A stretch of 64,000 nucleotides of DNA from Dryococelus australis. Its lineage: Eukaryota; Arthropoda; Insecta; Phasmatodea; Phasmatidae. Location: contig CM056993.1 in assembly GCA_029891345.1 (NCBI GenBank), positions 274,464,900-274,528,899 on the forward strand, given 5' to 3'. The position numbers and the translations under genes are program-made. Below the pieces are notes generated by a model. It saw nothing but the letters and a program-made list of their open reading frames with translations, did not search any database and was not told the DNA's origin. This document shows positions 1-11,566 of the stretch, one piece after another (within the stretch, counting starts at the first letter, position 1; each line of letters begins with the position of its first letter).

Positions 1-10
1 CTCCTCTCTC

Positions 11-45
<35 letters not shown>

Positions 46-82
46 TCTCTCTCCTCTCTCCCCTCTCTCTCTCTCTCTCTCT
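1..82. repeat. (CT)n microsatellite
   Basis: Imperfect CT dinucleotide run with occasional CC interruptions at the very start of the window. It adjoins the hAT-like repeat copy that follows. Confidence 0.95.
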
Positions 83-492
83 CACATCAACATTTTTGGT
101 TAGATATGTTCGTTTATAAATAAAATACACATTGTTATGATTCTGCCCATGAACGAGCGCCACCACCATAACAATTTGGCTCAATATATATCAAATTTGT
201 AGTTAAATTTGTAGCAACACCAAAGCCAGCCATATCAGTTTCCATTTTATTTCAAATCACCTGTTACTAAAAGATAAAAATAATATTAAAGTAATAGTTT
301 TTAGGTTGCAAAAATAAAATTCTTTGTTTGTGAAAACATTTTTCGCAAGATAACGAAGTGCGGTAATCTCCATGATTAAATCATTCGTGTTGATGAAATG
401 ATTTGGTTGGACCATGGCTGATTGTAACCGATACTGATTTTGGGTTTATCTGCCAATGTATCGGTATCGGAATCTGTATCTGTCCAGCCCTA
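83..492. mobile_element. hAT-like non-autonomous element, one end
   Basis: The stretch matches, in the same orientation, the two flanks of a similar repeat at 53186-54505 (for example the block beginning aacatttttggttaga and the terminal block with repeated ATCGGTATCGG). It ends CCAGCCCTA, the complement of a TAGGG-type hAT terminus. The copy here lacks the 0.7-kb TA-flanked insertion present in the 53-kb copy. No coding sequence is visible. The left end is not seen, and its target duplication could not be tested. Confidence 0.6.
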
Positions 493-1354
493 ATTTTTAA
501 TGATTGGCTGCCAACTTAACTGGAAGCCTGCTGTCCAAAGTATCTTCTGGCATATGCAGTAATCTCTGTTTAAGATCTACCAGTTTACCAACTCTCACTT
601 TAACAACAATTTTTTCTGGTCCCAGCAAAGTCCTGAACACATGTTCTTCAGTCCTCTGACAGTCTTTAAATTCGTAGATTATTCTATGTTGTTAAGGGCA
701 GTGAATTTTTTCGAAGGTTGATTTTAAAAGCGCTCACTTTATCCTGTACAGTTTTTAGTTCACTTGCTAAGTGAAATCTGTGCCAGGAGGTTTACATTAT
801 GTGGATACATAGTGTGGTCAGTATCTGTATAAATACCTTTTGAAAAATGCTTATTGCATTTGTTGATTTGCTTGATAAAAAATTCCAAAATTTTCGTAAA
901 ATTGTATGTTAAAAAAAATAGATGTAATAAAAGTTAATTATTTTCATGATTTTTTGAGTTAACAGTAGTGTCTTGGGAAGGTGACAATGGGATTTGCCAA
1001 CAGCGGGATGAAAAAGTGACACCAGGCTGCGAGAGAGGGACTGTAGTAAAGGAGAATACATGGGGGAGTTAAGCAAGAGAGGAGTAAGGAAACGAGAGAG
1101 CCAGCTAAATTCAGGAGAGGTGGTGGCTTAATTAACTATGAGATCACAGAGTAAAGGAGGGCATTTCAGGAAATTTCTAAGGATTTTGCTAACTCATGTA
1201 AATGTCATTTGTAGTCTTGGTATTTCTGAGCATGTCTTAACAATTCAATCAGAAAGTAATTTTTCTATTTATTTATTTTATTTTTTTCAAATTTTATTTT
1301 ACTTGCAGTGGAGAGACTTTCAGTAATTGAATCTCATTGTCTTGACATTTTTTG
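493..1354. other. unassigned intronic or intergenic DNA
   Basis: AT-rich sequence without convincing exons, repeats or RNA genes. A purine-rich patch at 960-1130 holds only short ORFs with no recognisable domain. It presumably belongs to a PAN3 intron, by inference from the exon at 3461. Confidence 0.4.
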
Positions 1355-1607
1355 GGGGCCGTGGTGGTTGAGCGATTAGCTTGCTCGCCTCCCGCCAAGG
1401 CAAAACTGTTTCAATCCCTGGTGGTCCGCTCCCAGATTTTCACAAGTGGGAATTATGCTGGATGATGCCACTGGTCGGCGGGTTTCCTCAGAGATATCCT
1501 GTTTCCCTTGCCCTTGCATTCTGATGCTGCTCCATTCTCACATCATTTCATCCTCATCAGCTCTCAAGACTTGGTTAACAGCTGCCCAAATCTCTCAACC
1601 CAATCCA
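1355..1607 (+). mobile_element. tRNA-headed SINE, copy 1
   Basis: A 253-bp SINE starting GGGGCCGTGGTGGTT. The head resembles a tRNA gene with a polymerase III A-box-like segment (about 1361-1377) and a B-box-like segment GTTTCAATCCC (1408-1418). It is flanked by a perfect 10-bp target duplication ACATTTTTTG at 1345-1354 and 1608-1617. The body (…GATGCCACTGGTCGG…) aligns along its length with the reverse complement of 2808-3090, so this is one family in two orientations. It is not a functional tRNA, because the acceptor stem does not close. Confidence 0.85.
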
Positions 1608-1617
1608 ACATTTTTTG

Positions 1618-2795
1618 TTTTACAAATTTAATGAGTTTCCCTTATTTTTTATTATGGCAGGGAAATAAGTATGGTGCAGAATGACTGTTAGCAGAATCTG
1701 CCGTTGTGAAAAACAAAAAATTTAAAGTGAATCTTCTGGTTTTGGGAGGCTTCTTAGACGATATATGATGTGCAGTCCAAAGTTAAAGGAATATGAACAG
1801 TGTGCATACTGTATGCCCTTCCACCACTAGATAAGACTCTGTCAGTCTAGATATGCTCTGTCAGTGTGCGAACAGCCATGCATCTGATGAAACATGTTGT
1901 TTTGTGAGGTTATGTTTAGGTTATTCTGGAATTTTCTTTTCAATTGATGTGATTCAAAAATTTTCTTTTCAACTCATGTGAAGTGCATTTCAACAAGCAA
2001 AGAATCTGCATAAAATTTGTTTTTAAACTTAAAAATAATTGCTGCAGAATCCCATTATGCTTCATGAAGCCATTGTAAATAATGCTATGTGTCAAAGTGA
2101 AAATTTTTTTGTTGTAAAGAAACATTCAAAGATGAACGTATGTCAATGATGATGGTGAGAATTCTAGATTACCATTAACAAGCATAACACTGAGAACAAT
2201 TGAAAGAGTTAGCGAGGCTATCTTTGCAGACTGTAGGCAAACTATCCTCAATGTTTGTGACATAGTAGGACAGTCCTATGTGGCAGTTCAACATTTTTCT
2301 TTGGATGATTTGACATGAGACACATTACTGAAAAATTGTGCTAAGAATACAAAGCAATGAGCAGAATGTTCATTGCGTCCCTGATACATAACCCAATGTT
2401 GGAGATGACCTCAACTTCATCTCCAGATGAATCATTGGTTTACAGTTATGATCGTGAGACTAAGCAGCAGTTGTCATTTTGAAAGTTGCATATCACAGTG
2501 ACTTCAAGGAATTTTTACCTCCTGGTTAAATTGTGTGTGGCATGATTTATTTTGTGGCTTTGAAGCAGCCAGGGAGGACGTTCAATGTAAACACCTAGAT
2601 AAGTTGAACAACAATTAGTTTCTCCCTATGAAAATGTACCTGCTTACTCATAGTTAATTGTTGGACAATTCCTGCCATCCAAATACAATATAGTGATTCC
2701 ACTTTGTTCGTCTCCCTACATATTTTTCCAACCTTGCCCGTTGTAATATTTTTGTATTCTCCAATATGAAATTATGGTTGAACAGGCATTGTTTT
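1618..2795. other. unassigned intronic DNA between two SINE copies
   Basis: About 1.2 kb of AT-rich sequence. No exon, RNA gene or repeat terminus was recognised. Confidence 0.4.
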
Positions 2796-2807
2796 AACAC
2801 ATTTGAG

Positions 2808-3090
2808 TGGAGTAGAGCAGAGCAGAGCAGAGCAGAGCAGAGCAGAATTGAGATATTTTGGCGGCTCTTAACATTATCTTGAGAATTGACAATGAAGTGA
2901 GGTTAGTTTGGAGCAGAACCAGAATGCAAGGGTTGTGGAAACAGCAGATCCCTGAGAACACCCCCCGACCAGTGGCATCGTCCAGCGTGATTCCTACATG
3001 CGAAAATCCGGGAGTAACCCAGATGGGAATAAAACCTGGTTCACCCCAGTGGGAGGAGAGTAGTCTAACCACTAAACCACCGTGGCCCCT
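2808..3090 (-). mobile_element. tRNA-headed SINE, copy 2
   Basis: Minus-strand copy of the SINE at 1355-1607, with A-box-like sequence at about 3064-3079 and B-box-like sequence at 3025-3036 (reverse strand). It ends in a (TCTGC)n tail, seen on the + strand as repeated AGAGC at 2814-2845. It is flanked by an 11-of-12 target duplication, AACACATTTGAG (2796-2807) and AACACAGTTGAG (3091-3102). The open reading frames on both strands here are by-products of the SINE. Confidence 0.87.
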
Positions 3091-3460
3091 AACACAGTTG
3101 AGGATATCCAACCAGAATTGCAGGTGGTCCTTACTGCACTCACACTCGAGTACTTCCAGGGATGCATGGAATTGTGGGGGGAATGCTGGTATCACTTTAG
3201 ACATACTCTAGGCGATTTCTTTGAAATATACTTTGGAAACTAGAATTTACTGGAAGCAACTTTTTTTTTAAATGTTGAAATTCCCTGAACTTTCAGGTAA
3301 TGCCTCACATTGCCCTTGTTACTTAAAGTGTTTGGAGTTATAAACATATTTTCTTTGAGAATTGCAGTGGCTATCTCCACGTAAAAAGAGTAGTAATTTT
3401 GTGAATTTCAAGATTGTTTGCCATGGACTTTGTGAGGTTTCTAGGGCATTTGTTATTCAG

Positions 3461-3728
3461 GAGAACGTGAATGGCACAACGTACTTCTACCCCACATCGA
3501 GTGGGGAGCCAGGCAGTCTCAACTCAAGCACTGCATCTGTGGCTGTTCCTACGGTGGTTCTGCCAAGCTTCCACATCTACCCCGGCACTCCCACCCACGT
3601 GGCCTCTCTCAAGGGAAAGCAGTCCACTGCTGCGGCATCTGGCTTCTACGTGGCCGAGGAGTTGAGACTGGAGGTGCTGCACAAAAATGTGCTCATGCTT
3701 GCCCAGCCAGACCAAGAGCAATACCCAG
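3461..3728 (+). CDS. PAN3: PAN3 exon (linker before the pseudokinase domain)
   Basis: Internal exon of PAN3, the regulatory subunit that recruits the PAN2 nuclease to poly(A) mRNA in the cytoplasm. The 268-bp exon follows an acceptor reading ttattcag and stops at the donor G|GTGACT. It opens with the family motif NGTTYFYP and ends with a stretch close to the conserved helix before the kinase fold (VAEELRLEVLHKNVLMLAQPD; animal PAN3 has a DELR..L...L..MAQ pattern here). The middle is Ser/Thr/Pro-rich and ends in a HIYPGTPTHVA segment typical of PAN3. It ends in phase 1 and splices in frame to 7743 (P-D-I-P). Upstream exons for the zinc finger and PABP-binding PAM2 motif were not recognised between 1 and 3460 and probably lie outside the window. 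Assignment is by protein pattern; splice sites are inferred. Confidence 0.88.
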
Positions 3729-4370
3729 GTGACTAATTCTGCAGTGATGGTTTTGAAACACTTCTGATACTTTGTGGGCCAGTTTATGGCAACTTATGCT
3801 AGTGTGTGCCACTGTTGCATGTGGATGGCAGAAACAATGGCTCCATATTTAGTGACCGAAGTAGGTGTCCAGCCAAATAATGTGTTAAACCAGTAGCAGT
3901 AGCGTCTCTGATAAACACAAAATCAGTTTTTTTTTTTAAGTGTACAAGAACATAAGTTAAATGTGGAGCTAAGTAACAGCTATTTTCAACTTAATTCATG
4001 TAACAAAGATTAAAATACTATATGTACTATAAAAGAGCCAACAAAACGTGTTCTGTTGAAGGATTGTGGTGGTAGCACCCTATATTTATACCCACCATTT
4101 GAGTATCTCCCGTTGCAGTTATTTAGGAATGGAATAAACTTAAACATTTGCTGTACAATCATCACATACAGTAAGGATTTTTTCTGTAATTTTTAAATGG
4201 ATCAGAAAAAATATTGCAGAATGCAGAAAAGTTTGACGCACAACTGCCTAGGGTTGAACACCATGAAAGCCCTTGTCGTGGGTCGCCCTATATGTGACAC
4301 GTGAACCTCTGTTACATGATGGCTTTGAGGCTGAGAGGAGGTTGCCGTGGTCAAATTACAATTTTATTTG
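3729..4370. other. PAN3 intron, unassigned part
   Basis: Begins with the donor GTGACT of the exon at 3461-3728. AT-rich, with no repeat or coding signal recognised before the LTR-like repeat starts. Confidence 0.5.
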
Positions 4371-6384
4371 TGATGCCAGTATCACGAGAAAGAGAATTCG
4401 TAATGACCTAGAGCTTAGCCAGTGCACGGCTGGTATAAAGTACTGGACATGTGGCCTGTCTGATGGGAACAAAGTGAGGTGCTACTGTCATGGCCCAGCT
4501 GATGGGCTGGCCCTTAGCAACTGTTTTACCTTGTTGGATGTTGTCCCGTGGTGGCTGCTGTCCCAGTTGCTGCGAAGGCAGATGACTGTTGTTGGTCATG
4601 CTGCGATGTGGTGCACTGCTGACTCTGCTGGTGCCCGGAGTAGGCTGGTGGGTGGTTGATGGTCTTGTCTCCAAACCATGGGTTGGCAGTACCCAGAGGA
4701 GGTTCCTCTCCTCTGCAGATGGCCTCTATGAGTGGATGCGGTGACCCTGCTGTCTTGATTAGTGGAGGGAAGAGTGGTTGGGGTGGAACTAGGAGGTGAG
4801 GCTTCTCCAGTGGGTGGGCGGTGTGTACTGCCCTGCAGGGGTGTACTGTAAAGTGCAGGAGGGGGAATTGGATTGAAATCCAAGCTATTTTGGAGATGTA
4901 AGCTGCCCTTCTAGACTTCATCTGGGCATCACCACTACGGGTGTACGGCATAGGAGAAGGTACAGTTACGCCTTGCGAACGTGAAGCTGGCGACGTAGGT
5001 CCCTAAAGTGTTTGACCAAGGCTGATCATTTGGCCCTGTATAGAGTGGTGGGTTTCCTCAGATTGTACGTCATGACACTTGGATGTGGTATCCACAGGGA
5101 TCAGTCCTCCAGAACCGACTATCACTCCTTCCTGCCCCCATTTAGAGCTGTGGTGGAGGTAGGTCAGCCTGACTGGCTAGCCATCTGGTGGAGGTTTTAC
5201 CAGTGGTGGTGGCTCTACCCTACTAGTATACCCTGGGGCACAATACGGTTGGCTTTCTAATGGGTGTGTTGGTTAGCTTTTGTGAGCAAGATTTTCCGGC
5301 TTCTCTCTAGTGGTCTGATTTCTACGTGCAATTAACATAGTGACACCAAAAAACCAGTACTAAGAAATAAGTTTGGTTCATGTATATATTCCGAGAGAAT
5401 ATACACGGTGACCCATACTACTTCCTAAAACTAACCTCGACTTGACACAGAAGTTGAACTATGCACAGTCAGGTGAAGAAGACCTGGTTCTAATCCTGAT
5501 TGAAAGCAATAAAACTGTTCGGAAGTTACTTACAACTTTACCTATCTGCCTGTTTGTCCAGAAGGGCCTGGTGGTGATCACTACCAGAAGGGTAGTGGTA
5601 GAATTGCTGTTACTAGCAGGTAAGGCGAACGAGTGGTAGTCCTGAAGGGACTGTCAATGACCATTACCAGAGGAAGGTAAGGAGGTTGTTGCCGATGTCT
5701 TCAGGAGCAGATGGTGTAGTCTTTCAGAAGATGTAGAGGGCATTGCCGCAGGTGCGGGAGATGCTTCTGGTGGAGCAGCCTGGAATAGTTGGCTTCATCC
5801 GGCCCAAGAGTGAGCGGTGGAATCAGCAAGACGAACTAGAGAGCAAACTGCCAGTGTCTTCCTTTGACCCTGTCCAGTCCAGTGGAGGATACGTAGACTA
5901 GAGGAGACATTGACTAGAGTAGCGGGTCGTGGCTTCCTCCGGCCCAAGACAGTTTGGTGGAAGAAGCATGGACTGTCGTTTTTGGGCCACCAAGTGCCTT
6001 ATATTCAGGTTGATCGCTGGACCGGAAGTGGCAAGGGCCGAGGGAAGGTGATAAGCTCCGCCCCTCAATTCGTCTGTTGGGGTCATATGCTAACATATTC
6101 TGCTGCGGGAGAATCACTGATGCAGCGAGCTGTATCCCTTATTGCTTCTTAGTATAGGTGGTGCCTCCTTTGGCGCACTGTAGAACTACGTGACCTTGGG
6201 TGGCAGGCTTGGTGTCTCGGCCGATAGTACAGTTTTCCTTCATGGGGTTGATGTGACCTCTGCTTGGAGAGGAGAGAGAACAGTACAAGCTGGATACACG
6301 TGTCTAGGAGCAGGTCGCTTACACCTGTTGAGCATAGGTAACTTCCATATCACACTCTGCTTGGTTAGGAGGTAGCATGCATCA
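4371..6384 (-). mobile_element. LTR-like repeat, copy A (solo)
   Basis: About 2.0 kb of GC-richer DNA lacking long ORFs. It shares with copies B (8.7 kb), C (21 kb) and D (27 kb) a left-end block around TGATGCCAG..ATCACGAG, a 'CCAGTGTA..GTACTGGAC' block, and a TCCTGAAGGGACTGTC block (5639-5654), in the same order and orientation. On the + strand it ends GCATGCATCA, close to the GCATGCGTCA end of copies E and G. No second copy and internal region flank it, and a PAN3 exon lies between A and B, so it is read as a solo LTR or fragment. No TATA box was found in this copy. Family membership is clear; exact ends are inferred. Confidence 0.6.
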
Positions 6385-6566
6385 CTGTATTTATTATTTC
6401 TAATAAATACATCTTGTTCCTTTCACTGATGATTTCTATTCTAGAGGTATTTCCTATGACCACTAGAAATTATATTTACTGTACGTCAACAGAGACCGGG
6501 TTTTGCTACAGAAGTATGAATCATAGAGTAGGACTGCAGATTCCCTTCAGGAGTTTGTTTGTCAGA

Positions 6567-6615
6567 CACACACATACATGCATGCACGCGTACACACACA
6601 TACACACACATATAT
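6567..6615. repeat. (CA)n-rich microsatellite
   Basis: Imperfect CA/CATA repeat inside or beyond LTR-like copy A. Confidence 0.85.
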
Positions 6616-7558
6616 TCGACGACCACCTGTTCTAGACACGTAAGTGGATAGAATGGTAAAGTCCCAATCACTAGTAACTCATCCAAGAGGGGTGAGACAG
6701 TTGTACTGCTACCGGACCGCTTACAGTGCTGGAAGGAGTATTTGGCTGGGACTGAAGGCCTAACCCGTGTTGCAACCTCACCCAATAGTGGTAGGAAGAT
6801 GGTCCACATGGCTCACCACTCTAGGTCTGTGCACCAGTGACGGGGAACTGATTAGAGCACCGAGCTCACGCCGTCAACCACCATTGAATGTACACTTAGC
6901 TAGGTATCTGTCTCGAGTTCATGTTGATCGGAGAGTGTACTTAGTGTCGACCAGACCTCTATGCCTTTTGGAAAAAGGCACGGCTTACAGAGGGAGGAGC
7001 TAAAAGCACCCTATACCGCCGCCAAGCGAGTGTGCATATCAGACCACTCTGCACTTAGCAGACAAGCCGTATGGGAGAGAGTCCAGACCGCCCGTCAACT
7101 GGAGAGACCTTCCTCTCCAGTATTTACTTTCGTGTATTTCCCTGCACACACTCTCCTAGCCCAAAACTACCACCCCGTAGTACATGCTCTGTTCACGGGC
7201 CAGGAATAGACATGATAAGATATTTTTCTAACCACCCCTTTCTTCATTTTATACAGCTTTGAGGTTTTTTTACATTGCAGATTGCATGATCTATTCACCA
7301 TTTTTGGGGGTCTAAAAATTATTTGCAGCAGAACCCCTTCAACAATTCTGTTCATAATATATTTAATGCTTTTATTTATAATTTTATTAATTTTCAATGT
7401 ACAAAAATGGTTTTCTTGGTCATTAATGATATGAACTATCTAAAAGCACTTTATTGTTTTTAAATTTACATTGTTTAATAGAATTTCTGTAAGCATGTAT
7501 TTATTGTATTGTACAAATAAAAAAAATTGGTGTGGCTTACTGTCAATTATAGCTCTCT

Positions 7559-7660
7559 CTGTGTGTGTGTGTGTGTGTGCATGTGTGTGTGTGCATGTGT
7601 GTGTGTGTGCATGTGTGTGTGTGCGCATGTGCGTGCATGCATGCGCGTATATATATATAT
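7559..7660. repeat. (TG)n / (TA)n microsatellite
   Basis: TG repeat with regular GCATG interruptions, followed by a short TA run. It sits about 80-100 bp upstream of a PAN3 acceptor. Confidence 0.95.
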
Positions 7661-7742
7661 TTTTTTGAGGCTCTGTGCTGTGTAGAGTGATGTGTATGAA
7701 ATCATTGTTTTTTGGATGTTGTCAAGAAGTGTTACATTTCAG

Positions 7743-7901
7743 ATATACCTTGTGAGGTAGACACGTACCATGAGTTGTGTCCACTGGAACCACTTCCTGC
7801 AAACTCTCTGCACAAGAGCCAATTGCTGGGTTATCCTACATCTACATATAAGGCCACGAACATAAAGACTGGTTTGCGGTATTGTTTGCGAAGAGTGCAT
7901 G
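7743..7901 (+). CDS. PAN3: PAN3 exon (start of pseudokinase N-lobe)
   Basis: 159-bp internal exon between acceptor ttacatttcag and donor G|GTATGT. It encodes the VDTYHELCPLEPLP segment that leads into the PAN3 pseudokinase and the first N-lobe strands (LLGYPTSTYKATN then YCLRRVHG). In the family this region forms the nucleotide-binding N-lobe, which binds ATP without catalysing transfer; the Y-x-LRR strand is a hallmark. Incoming phase 1 and outgoing phase 1 match the exons at 3461 and 24779. It lies between two solo LTR-like repeats (about 4371-6384 and 8660-10720), each on the opposite strand, and a TG microsatellite at 7559-7642 ends about 100 bp upstream of the acceptor. Confidence 0.9.
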
Positions 7902-8659
7902 GTATGTTCTACATAGTTTCAATGTATGCTGTTAGATTTGATTGTAATAGTGTGTGTGTTTGTGCACTGACCTTTACACTTACATTAAAGTGGTTCCTAT
8001 TCCACTTACTAAGTTGACCCCATGTTTCAGACAAGAGTTCTATTAGTGGTCGTATGTGAATCAACTGTGAATTGAAAATGATAAATAAAATGGAAGTACA
8101 GGAAAATTTAACAACCTGAGTAATGAATAGCCAATGGTTCAAAATATAACATAACTGTGGAGGTAGAGCTGTGCTGATTTGAATCAGCTTCTGTAGAATT
8201 GTCCGATGTTGAAAGGTTCTGTGCTTCTGCTGATTATATAATTTCATATAATTTTTGTGCTGATTTGACAAAAATAAAATATTTGTAATATTTCTGAAGT
8301 TATTATTTAACATATATGAAATTGAGAATGCTTCATATAAAAATTAACAAAATTGTAACAAATATTTTATGTTTAAAGTCCAGTAGTAACAATTCCATGT
8401 TAAAAACCTGTTGTGTGACACGTGGTAATTTTGAATCATTCTATTCATAAGCAAAATTGTTTACCAACCCGAATGTGTAGCAAAGTATTCAAACCCAAAA
8501 CAATGATTAGCCTACATTTTTTTAAAAATAACTAAGTTAACTTTTAGTTTACTAAAAGGTCATGTGACCTGAATTATAGACGACAAATTAAATGGTGATG
8601 TATTTTAATTTATTATTGACACATGCATAAGGGGGGTGGAAATGGAAATAACAATTATT
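7902..8659. other. PAN3 intron, AT-rich, unassigned
   Basis: Starts with the donor GTATGT. No repeat terminus or coding segment recognised. Confidence 0.45.
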
Positions 8660-10720
8660 TCTTGTGGCTAGAAGCGTCAAACAATGATTTAAGGCGTGTC
8701 AGGTTAAGTGATACACAAACTCTGGTTACATATATTTTGAGGGAGTATTTAGATGTCAAAGTCACCTTTACAGTTTTGACTCGTGATGCCAGAATCACGA
8801 GGTACATGGGGGTACTTTAGGATTTAACTGGTGCATGACCAGTGTACAGGACAGGTCTGGTGGCCTGTCAGAGGGGCATAAAGTCTAAAACCACTGTTAC
8901 GGCCCTACAAGCAGGCTTACCCTTAATCAGACTTTTACCTTGTGGTATGCTGGGCTGCAGCTGGTGTGGCCTCAGCTGGAGACTCTTACACTGGCGTGGC
9001 AAGGGTTGGTGGTTGCCTTGGGTGCTTGTAGTTGGTCAAGCGTTCTGGCTTTGCGGAGTACTGCTTACTGCTGGAGAATGAGGTAGGTGACCGCAAAACC
9101 AAGGGTTTGCGATCCCTAGTGGAGGTTCTTCACTCCTTAGGAATGCCTCTTCCACAGGGTGAAGGGGGCCTTTGAGTTAGTCTAAGGGTAAAAATGAAAG
9201 TGGTGGGTGTTCTGAGGGGTGAGGCCCCTCAGTAGGGTGGGCGGTATGAACTCTGCCTTGCTCAGTGGAAGTGCGAAGTGCAACTTGTATCTTAGGGTTG
9301 CAAGGGGGCGCAAGCTGCCCTTCTTGACTGTTTCTGTCCACCTCCCTTCTGGGTGTACAGCATGGGAAATTAGGGTACAACCTGGTCTCACGAAAGTAGT
9401 GCCGGTGTTGCTGTTCTGTAAAGTATACTTCTGAGTATTTGCAGCTGCACAGACTGGAACTATACCTCCTGCTCCTTTTGCCCGGCTCTATAAAGAATGG
9501 TGGACAGAGCGTATGTTGGTTCAAGCTGCTGGACAGAAATATTCAGGTGTGGTACCCACAGGACGTCAATCAATCCAGCTCCCCTCCAGCCCCGTAAAGA
9601 GCGGTGGCGGAGTATGGAATGGCTTAGTTATTAGATTCACCTGGTGGAGGAGTTACTCGTGGTATAGGCTCTACCGAAGTCTACTAGGTGAAGAGCCACT
9701 TAATGTGTGTGTATTTGGCTTAGTGCCTTGGAGGACTGCCGACTTCATTTTAGTAGGCTGAAACTATGTAGGGAAACAACAGTGACACAAGAAATGAACA
9801 CACACAGAATAGTTAAAAGTTTGTGTGTTGTATTAACGTAGTAATAACAACACGGTGGCCCAGTATTACCTCCTAGACTAACTTTCTTTGACACGGAAAT
9901 TCATAGCCTGCGCAATTCCAGGTGAAGCTGTAAGAATTAAGTAATTTACATCTTGCTCCTAACTGACTATCTGTTCTGAAGGAACAGCTAAAAGGTACAA
10001 CTACCAGAGGGGTAGTTCAACAATGCCAGCACCGTCCGGTAGGCAGAGGTAGTCCTGAAGAGACTGTCGCACTGTTACCAGTTCTGGGGCCGATACCGGG
10101 TGGTGGTAAGGAAGGAGCGGATGTCTTCAGGAGCCGTCATTGGTCTAGTCTCGCCAGAAGCAGAGGGTCTGCAGCTGCTGCAGAAGTGGCTTCTGGAGGG
10201 ATTGTCTTCAACTGGTAGAGATTCCAACCCAAGAAGAGCGGTGGAATCTGCGGACGTACCAGCCAAGCTTGAACCGCCGGTGGCCTCCTCCAGCCCTGTA
10301 CGAGAGTGGTGGAGGAGCAGAAACTGTCTTTGCTGATCGCGCCAGCTCTTTTATAATTATCTCGTATAGGGTTTTCTATGGCCAGAGGTGCAGGGGTGAT
10401 AGCCTTGGTTGCAGGAGCCCAAAATTCAGAAGTGCTGATGCGGCACTATCATCCCTTATCTCGGCCACAGGGTGCAAGTAGAATGGGTGCTGTCCTCTCT
10501 CGGCTCGCTGTGGAACTTTGTGGCCTTGGTTGAAGGGAGCGGAGGCTCAGTCAAACAGTACAATCTTGCGTCGGGAGGTGTTTACGTGATGTCTCTTGGA
10601 GAATCTTGGCAAACAGAACAAACTAGCACTGGCATATCTGTGATCGCACCCAATATTGCTCTGGTGTATCCTGTAAGCATGTGCCTAGCCTCTTCAATAC
10701 TGTATGGGAGTAAGACCTTC
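8660..10720 (-). mobile_element. LTR-like repeat, copy B (solo)
   Basis: Aligns with copy C (about 20935-23690) over most of its length. Shared blocks include TCGTGATGCCAGAATCACGA (8782-8801, an exact 8-bp-stem palindrome), a GGTTCTTCACTCCTTA block (9125), a TCCTGAAGAGACTGTC block (10052), and a GCGGTGGAATCTGCGGACGT block (10239). Read on the minus strand it has a TATA box (TATAAAA, complement of 10349-10355). That order fits an LTR (promoter in U3, body downstream), and I infer minus-strand polarity. There is no long ORF. The segment at 10153-10196 also matches part of the gypsy remnant near 17511-17552. Confidence 0.65.
10349..10355 (-). promoter_or_regulatory. TATA box of LTR-like copy B
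   Basis: TATAAAA on the minus strand within ...TAATTATAAAAGAGCTGG. The same position in copy C has ...AAGTATAAAAGGTCTGG, so the box and its flank are conserved between copies. Promoter activity is inferred. Confidence 0.5.
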
Positions 10721-10825
10721 CCAAAGAGTGTCTACTGGTCACGAAAATCACGAAAGTCATGTAAAAGTAATTATTTCGAGGTGGTAGTCACGAGAGTCAC
10801 AAAGTCACTAAAACAAATCAATGTA

Positions 10826-11564
10826 CCATATTTCAGCACGTATAGGCCGCACATTTTTTTACAAAAAAAGTGACTACAAAAGGTGGGGTGCGGCTTATAT
10901 ACAAGATACTGGTATAAAAAAAATTTTTAATTTTTTCCCCCAAAACATGTTTAGAAATTGGTCAACAAACAGTTCCTTTTAATGTTTTAATTCTAAAAGG
11001 AAGGTAGGAAGGGAAGTAAAGAAAATAATTTTTTAAAAAATCTTTACTGTTGTGTAGTTGTTTGTTCACTTGCATTTATAAACAAAATAACCTTCATCCC
11101 GCATGTGTAAAATGTAAACATGTTGGAGCTCAACCATATATGTCGTACATGAGAAAATAATTTCTCTGCCGTACAAGAGAAAGATATCTTGTGTAGTTTG
11201 CATGCCCTCCGTGGCTCTACAAGTGTACATTGATAAGATGCCATTTTGTGTAACATGTTGCTGTGGTTTTGCTTTCTCAAGTCACGTTACCATATGTGGA
11301 ATATTAATTGCATGATATATATTCGTAAACATTGCAAAATAACACATATTTTCTTTCACAAATGTTTTGTAGGGGAGAAATTAGGTCAGAATTTATTATG
11401 TTTTTACAGAATTGTGACTTAACAATATCTACAGGAATACAAAAATTCTGTGCTGCCTATACTTGAAGTATTAATTATCCCAAATTTTTCATCAAAACTC
11501 CTGGTGCGGCCTATACATGCAAGTGGCCTATACACGCATATGGCCTATACATGCCAAAATACGG
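10826..11564. mobile_element. TA-flanked terminal-inverted-repeat element, copy 1
   Basis: A 739-bp element with imperfect terminal inverted repeats (left CCATATTTCAGCACGTATAG; right, reverse strand, CCGTATTTTGGCATGTATAG), flanked by TA on both sides (10824-10825, 11565-11566). It has no transposase. A second copy in opposite orientation lies at 53491-54184. TA duplication and small size fit a non-autonomous Tc1/mariner-like or related DNA transposon; the superfamily is not certain. Confidence 0.75.
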
Positions 11565-11566
11565 TA

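Larger units (their letters stand above)
6385..7742. other. PAN3 intron, unassigned
   Basis: Moderately GC-rich to 7.2 kb, then AT-rich. No conserved coding segment or transposon terminus was recognised apart from the TG and CA repeats listed. It ends at the acceptor of the PAN3 exon at 7743. Confidence 0.4.

Noticed and set aside
1355..1430. possible functional tRNA gene
   Set aside because: A- and B-box-like sequences are present but the cloverleaf stems do not close and it is the head of a SINE with target duplications.
1446..1631. 61-codon frame resembling the frame at 2.9 kb
   Set aside because: It is SINE copy 1, not a gene family.
2794..3204. 136- and 117-codon open frames on opposite strands
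   Set aside because: Both are produced by a SINE copy with target duplications; the (AGAGC)n tail translates to a repetitive peptide.
4371..10720. LTR-like copies A and B as the two LTRs of one element
   Set aside because: The 2.3 kb between them contains an intact PAN3 exon and no retroelement coding sequence.
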